64,000 bases of DNA from Casuarius casuarius (lineage: Eukaryota > Chordata > Aves > Casuariiformes > Casuariidae): assembly GCA_003342895.1 (NCBI GenBank), contig PTFA01000197.1, positions 1,562,286 through 1,626,285 of the forward strand, in the 5' to 3' direction. Below are positions 44,848-64,000 of this stretch, one piece after another (the stretch's first letter is position 1; every line of letters starts with the position of its first letter). The notes beneath the pieces are model-generated. The model was given only the letters and a program-made list of their open reading frames with translations, was not told the origin of the DNA and did no database searches. The position numbers and the translations under genes were made by a program.

Positions 44848-44853
44848 AATAAA
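44848..44853 (+). other. SNU13: SNU13 proximal polyadenylation signal AATAAA
   Basis: It lies ~650 bases after the SNU13 stop, in an A-rich stretch. The nearest canonical hexamer on the plus strand. Confidence 0.5.
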
Positions 44854-45951
44854 AATGCTGACAAAAATGAATACAGGAATGCCCATAATTGTCATACTCT
44901 GGGAGACATTTGCTCTAACTGAAGTGTTAGTGCTTGTTAAGTTAAACTGATCAGAGATTGGCTAAAGGCTAGTGCAGTGTGGTAGTTCATGCTCCTTCAG
45001 TTTCCTTTTTGTGGAGTGCATCAATGAGCTGCAAAGCTTGTGTTTCCTAGGATATCTAAATAAGTAATAAAACACATGGTAGGAAGCAGCCTGCTGTGGC
45101 TCAAATAGGACTGTGTATCTGGCCAATACCTATGAAAAAGATCTCATGTTTTTACAGAAGCTACTGCAATATAGTCATATGACTGAAGATCTACCCTTCA
45201 AGCCATAGCCAAGACAGTAGAAAACAAGTCATTTTTCAGATGAAACAACTTGCAACACAAGAAGAGAATGATAGATAACCCTGTGTTCCAGAAAAGCATG
45301 AAGCACCACTAGCATTGTGGAGTAATGGTGGTTTTATGGAGCTAGCTTTAGTTAAATATATGCTGTATACTAAATCCAGTTACTGTTTCCAGCTGAAGAG
45401 TCTAAAATATCTGCATTGGAGGTCAGGCCAAACCTCTCTTCTGCTGCAGGAAGTCTGGACTTTAACTATTGAAGCTTCTACAGAGTCTTCTGTCTCTCCC
45501 TACAGGATTACTTAGCTGCACTCTATGTGGGCCTCCCTGTGTTTGCAAAGTAGAAAGCAAAGCTAGAGCAGGAAGAACTGTGTAGGGAACACCAGTAGGT
45601 ATGGCAACAGCAGGGAAAATAAATTTCTCCTGTAATGTTTCCACAGATGCACCAACTAGTAAATACATCTTAAGCAGATGAAATCAGCTCATGGAAGATG
45701 GAAGACAACTTATGTTTGTATTTTATATTTTTGTAAATGTCTGATATTAGTAATATCCTTGATGAGATGAACTTAAGTCACTAAAAAGATTGAGTCCTTT
45801 CCTTTGTATGTATGTTAGCAGAACTGCTGTTCCCTTATAATGATGCTGATTGTTGGGCTAGTTGCATTTAAAACCACAACTTTGCAAAGGATTTGCCCCA
45901 GCAATACTGTGCCAAGACAACATATGTAAGACAAAGCATGTGAGCAGCAGA

Positions 45952-45957
45952 AATAAA
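45952..45957 (+). other. SNU13: SNU13 possible distal polyadenylation signal AATAAA
   Basis: Canonical AATAAA followed within 25-40 bases by a T-rich stretch (CTTAATTTTTTGCTC), a good signal context. Its use would give a ~1.8 kb 3' UTR. Confidence 0.4.
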
Positions 45958-47439
45958 GGATTCTTGAGCAAGCAAAACTGTCTTAATTTTTTGCTCTGAA
46001 ACTTTCTATCACCATCTCTGATGAATTCTGCTTAATGCAATAGCCTGCCCCAAAAAAACAAGGAGAGGCTCTACTAACTTAGACAAAGCATGCCATAATC
46101 ATCCAAAGACTAGAACATACAGAGCCTGGAGGTTAGCACACCAAGAGGGAGTTGAAAAAGGACATTTGGGGAGGGAAAACTCACAGAATTAAGGACAAGA
46201 TAGTCCCATAATTTTATTGCTTTCAATTAAAGTCTTGCTAAGACAAGCATTTACAGCAACTTCTTTGCCTAAAGGATCTACTAGAAAAAAAATTTGTTTA
46301 GACAAAACTTTATTAGAAATAACTACTTTGAATCAACCTGCATTACAGTATCATAATAGACTATCTAGTTTCAGTCCTGTGGTGCTCAGTATGGGCTAGC
46401 TGCTCTTTTAAGAAGAGTTGTACAGGTGGAAGCAAGCAGTGTGCTGGCAAAGTGGTCACTGTGCCAAGAGAGCATTCACAACTGGCTCCAATGCATTTGT
46501 GTGCACTGCACTCACTACAGCATGGGCATGACCTTAACATATTACTTAATTCTACAAAAAGTTGCTTAATTGTTTTTGTGCCAAACACAGGAATCTCTGT
46601 GCTGAACACAAAAACACCATGCATACAAAAATAAATGCTTTATATATTCCATGTTTGCATCCAGTGGAAAGTTACAATATAGCTAAACAGTTAGCACTGT
46701 TTTCTACGGCAAGGAGAAGGACTATTTATCCACATACTGTTTTTACTAATCTTCCACTGCAAGACAAGTGGGGTGACCCAGGGGCAGGAGTTTAAAAACC
46801 AAAATATATACACCCATGAATACAATACATGAGTAGGATTCAAAAAAATACCAGAAGTAATAAGTAACAGCTACTCTCTACAACTTGCTATTTTTAAAGC
46901 ACAAGTTCAAGTACAGAAGCCTTTAAGTAGTCTGACTCACCTTTGCTACAGAGGTAGAAAAGCTCTATGCTATCTCAGTAATTAATTAAACTGGGATAAG
47001 TGCTTGCAGCCCTCTAGGGAACATGATTTTTTTTTAAAAAAAAAAAAAAAAACAGCTTTTGCAGTTTCTGTTTAAAAATGGAAGATTGGGCTGAACACCT
47101 TTGCAAAGTGCTGGCTTTTTGTACAATGGATTGGGTACCACTTAGCAATAATGATTTTCTCCTTTAAGATCTGCTGATAATCTTTATAATACTGACGGTG
47201 GAAAAGAACCCAGGTTGTTTACAAGTAGCGATACCGATTGGCAGTTTTGGAGAGTAGCACAGTAACACACCACATTTATACCTTCTCTTAGCACAAAGAC
47301 TTGACCTGTTGCATGAATTAATGTGGTGCTATTAACGCAGATCATTTTGTTTTCTTACTCATGTTAAAACAAGTTTTGCTGTCTTTATGGCAAAAAGATG
47401 TTATAGCCAGTGTTGCAAAGTAAGAAGTCCAAAAAAGCT

Positions 47440-47445
47440 TTTATT
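47440..47445 (-). other. XRCC6: XRCC6 proximal polyadenylation signal AATAAA
   Basis: Minus-strand AATAAA about 265 bases after the XRCC6 stop. More distal candidates lie at 46309-46314 and 46213-46218. Confidence 0.5.
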
Positions 47446-47709
47446 AAGAAACCATGAAGGCACAACCGTGTTCATTTTCAGTGAGTGACCTGAGTTGGCA
47501 GGGAATTTAATTCTGCCTTTGGCTACTGTGAACGGAACCCAAGTTTGCAGAGATTTTTCACAACTAAGAGTAAAAAGTTTCTTCACTGCTATACTCAGCA
47601 ACATTGAGTCCTCTCCTCCTCTATAGCAAGATTAACCAGACTCAGCTTCCACATAAGACAACTAAAACTTTAAGCAGCTAGAAATCAAACAATGGACTTC
47701 TCTTCCTGC

Positions 47710-61425
<13,716 letters not shown>

Positions 61426-62120
61426 GGCTCCGAGCGCGGCTGGCAGCGGCGACGACGTGCGCCAGTCCGCGGCGGCGGGGAAGGGGGGGGCAGCGCCGCG
61501 GAACCGTTGGCCGAGGGGGAGGGGCTGCCCGCGCCCGCAGCAGCTACGCAAGCCGCCGCCGCGCGCCCTGACCGGCGCTCAACGCTCTCCCAACGGCCGC
61601 GGCCAGCTGTCGCTCATCAAGGGATCCGCCTCCCGCAGGAACTCCGACCAATGGCAAGAGGGGAAGGGAGCCACGCCCTGCCCCGCCCGCGTGAAGCCCC
61701 GCCTCTCCGCGGAGTGGATTGGTTGCGGGGGAGGAAGAAGGAGGGAGATCCGCCCGTTCTGCGGTGCCCGCAAGCCGGAAGAGGCGCCGAGAGTCAGCCA
61801 ATGACAGGAGGACTTCCCTCGTCCCCGCCCACGGGCCCCTGGCTCCTCCCCCGCGGCGGAGCCCCGCCCCGCCCCCTCGCCCGAACGGCCGCGCTCCATA
61901 ACGGCGCAGTGACGGGGCAGTCGGGCCCGCCGGCGGTTGCCGCGCATGCGCAGAGGCAGCGTCACGCCTTCCGTTCCGTCTGTCACCTCACAGTTGGTGT
62001 CGCAGCGGGGTCGGGGTCGGGACCGGACCGGGAGCGGGGCCGCGGCCGTGCCTCCCTCCCTCCCCCCCTCCCCCTCCCGGTGCGGGCCCGGCCGCGGGCG
62101 TTCCGCCGTGCGCGGCCCCC

Positions 62121-62211
62121 ATGGAGAAGCCGCTGGTCCTGCACCCGGTGAAGCTCTACGTGTACGACCTGTCCAAGGGCATGGCGCGGCGCCTCAGCCC
62201 CCTCCTGCTGG
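62121..62211 (+). CDS. DESI1: DESI1 (PPPDE2) coding exon 1, partial gene running off the right edge
   Basis: DESI1 is a deSUMOylating isopeptidase of the PPPDE papain-like fold family. The exon encodes [20 protein letters not shown] and [10 protein letters not shown], matching the DESI1 N-terminus (human [19 protein letters not shown]), and ends in phase 1 at CTGG|GTAAGG. The catalytic His and Cys are encoded downstream, outside the window. The position head-to-head with XRCC6 is as in human. Confidence 0.93.
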
Positions 62212-64000
62212 GTAAGGGCGCCTGGAGCCCCCCCGGGGGGGGGGGGGTTGGGCCCCGGCCCCTCTCGGGGCGCCCCGGCGGGCAGCGGCCCTGGGGCAGA
62301 GCGCCGCCAACGGCCGGAGGCAACGGTCCCGGCGGTGGTTGGTGTCCGAGGCGCAACGTTGTCCCGTCTTCGAGCCCAGCGGGGTTCAGCCCGGGGCTCG
62401 GTGGCAGCAGCCATGGCCCGGGCGCTGGGCTTAACCGAGAGCGCGGCGGGACAGGGGGCTTTGGCAGCAGGGTCGGGTCAGCTTTGTTCCCCCCACCTCC
62501 CCCTCATCACTTGGTCGATGTTATTTCCAAAAGCCTAACTGAAAGCGTTAGCTCGCCCCCAAAGCGAAGGAAAGCTCGGTTCCTGGCGGCGGCACTTCTC
62601 TTATGCTCCGAGAGAGAAAGGCTCAGTGGGAAGAAAGCCTTCTTCTGATTTTACAAGGTTATTGAGTTCAAACGGCTTTGTGTTGTGGTGGGACTGGATT
62701 GAGCCGTGTGTTGCATGGTTTGCGATGCGCAACTAACCACCTACCCTTCCAGCTGGTGTGCAAAAGTTCATTGTACGATCCAGAACGTGTGCATTTCCAG
62801 CTGAGCTTTGGACTGGTGACTTTGAGGAAAGTTAGGTTTTGCTTGAAGTTTTGGAAGAGTAAAATAGAGGTGCAAGAAAGGAATGGTTTATACCTTTCAC
62901 TTACAAACCCTGGCCCACGTCAGACCAGCAGTCTGTGTGAGAGGAGCCTTTTCAACAGGTTCACTCTCTGAACAGATGGCTCCGCGTAATCTTGTCTTAC
63001 ATTTTGTTGTGTTTGCCTCATTCATTTCTCCTGAAAGGAGATTCTGTGCTTTCCTGCAAGCATACAAAGAAAATCGAGATTCTTCTTAGCATGAAGTTTC
63101 ATACGTGTCAACAATAGGTGTGCAAAGTTGAGAAGAAAAGTTTATAGGGATCCCATGTGATATACTCCATTAGACAGACAGCAACAGCTTTGTGAGGTGT
63201 GCGTTTCCCACACTGGATAACATCAAAACTTTTTTCTGTTGTCAGAGTCACTTCTGTCATAGCCCTCAGGGAGGTAACTCTCACCTGTTAGTTTTTAACA
63301 GCTATGCTTTGTCTTGTGCTAAATAGAGAAAAGAGTTATAGATCTATAGATATAAGATACATATATATATGAGTTATATCTATAAGATATAGATTACGTG
63401 TGTGCATGATTTAACTGTTTGAGTTGAGCTGATTTTAACTAGTCTTATTTTAAAGTTTGTCTAAGCATAGACTTGTACAGAAACAGGTTGTCAATGTATT
63501 TATCTCCATGCAGTTCTTCACATGCATCAAGGCAAGGCTTTTTAGCTTTTTTTTATTACCTACGAAATAAGTCTTGGTATCTCATTCCTTTCTGAATTTC
63601 TGCATACAAACACACAGTGCATACTTTTATTTGTGGTGCCTCTTAATGCTATCCAAACAACGACTTTAAAACTTTGTGCTCGAGGCAAAGTTTGGCACTA
63701 AATTTCTAGGAGTCTGAGTAGTAAAAACTTTAAAATCTGAACTCATTTCACAATAGCGTGGGAAGTGTTTCTTGCTAGCACTGCCCAATAACTAGCTGAG
63801 TTCAGACGTGTCTATGGAATAGGGCCAACTAGGCCTGCTTGGTCATAGTGACGAGGCAGACTTCAGAACATTTGGGATTATGTAGATCCAGCAACTGGAT
63901 TATCCATAAAACAAATGATTGTTTGTTCCTTTCTTCCTTCAAGTTGAAATGTCTTCTGTGCATTTCTGCTTAGCTCTGTCACGCCTTCACATTATTTTAG
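62212..64000 (+). other. DESI1: DESI1 intron 1 (incomplete)
   Basis: It starts in the CpG island with a C7G13-type low-complexity run (62229-62248), then becomes AT-rich. An AT-rich, partly palindromic stretch with ATATATATAT lies at 63,335-63,400. No second DESI1 exon was recognised before the window end. Confidence 0.7.

Larger units (their letters stand above)
44197..47709. other. convergent 3' region of SNU13 and XRCC6
   Basis: No coding sequence. It should hold the 3' UTRs of SNU13 (from the left) and XRCC6 (from the right). Plus-strand AATAAA occurs at 44848-44853, 45952-45957 and 46630-46635; minus-strand AATAAA (plus TTTATT) at 47440-47445, 46309-46314 and 46213-46218. Which are used cannot be told from sequence. 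Confidence 0.65.

Overview
This is nuclear DNA from a vertebrate, most likely a bird or another sauropsid. Genes are split by GT-AG introns, CpG-island promoters punctuate the sequence, and the only recognisable transposable elements are CR1 LINE fragments. Four protein genes can be read by translating exons on both strands and joining them by splice phase. In window order they are MEI1 (minus), SNU13/NHP2L1 (plus), XRCC6/Ku70 (minus) and the first coding exon of DESI1 (plus). This is the gene order of human 22q13.2 in inverted orientation. A CpG island at the extreme left is probably the promoter of CCDC134, the expected next neighbour, but that rests on synteny.

Layout. 1-480: CpG island with a leftward 5' splice donor. 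1127-39020: MEI1, a long HEAT/ARM-type meiotic gene; 30 coding exons were placed and one internal exon (expected between 19,419 and 21,453) was not. 38.8-39.3 kb: MEI1 CpG-island promoter. 41.4-42.1 kb: SNU13 CpG island. 41724-44196: SNU13 (3 coding exons, 128 aa). 44.2-47.7 kb: facing 3' ends of SNU13 and XRCC6. 47710-61425: XRCC6, 12 coding exons, 613 aa, with a decayed CR1 copy in intron 6. 61.3-62.6 kb: CpG island shared head-to-head by XRCC6 and DESI1. 62121-64000: DESI1 exon 1 and part of intron 1.

The genes are not an operon and do not form one pathway. MEI1 supports meiotic double-strand-break formation. Ku70 binds DNA ends in non-homologous end joining. SNU13 is a kink-turn RNA-binding protein of box C/D snoRNPs and the U4 snRNP. 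DESI1 is a deSUMOylating isopeptidase. SNU13, XRCC6 and DESI1 have CpG-rich promoters typical of broadly expressed genes. The MEI1 promoter carries MYB-type and NRF1-type motifs compatible with germ-line control.

I found no clearly new biological system. The points most worth checking are the unplaced MEI1 exon, two exon-like open segments in MEI1 introns 4 and 7, the motif cluster at the MEI1 start, the shared XRCC6/DESI1 promoter and the facing SNU13/XRCC6 3' ends. Gene identities rest on translated sequence compared with remembered family sequences; no alignment or database search was run.
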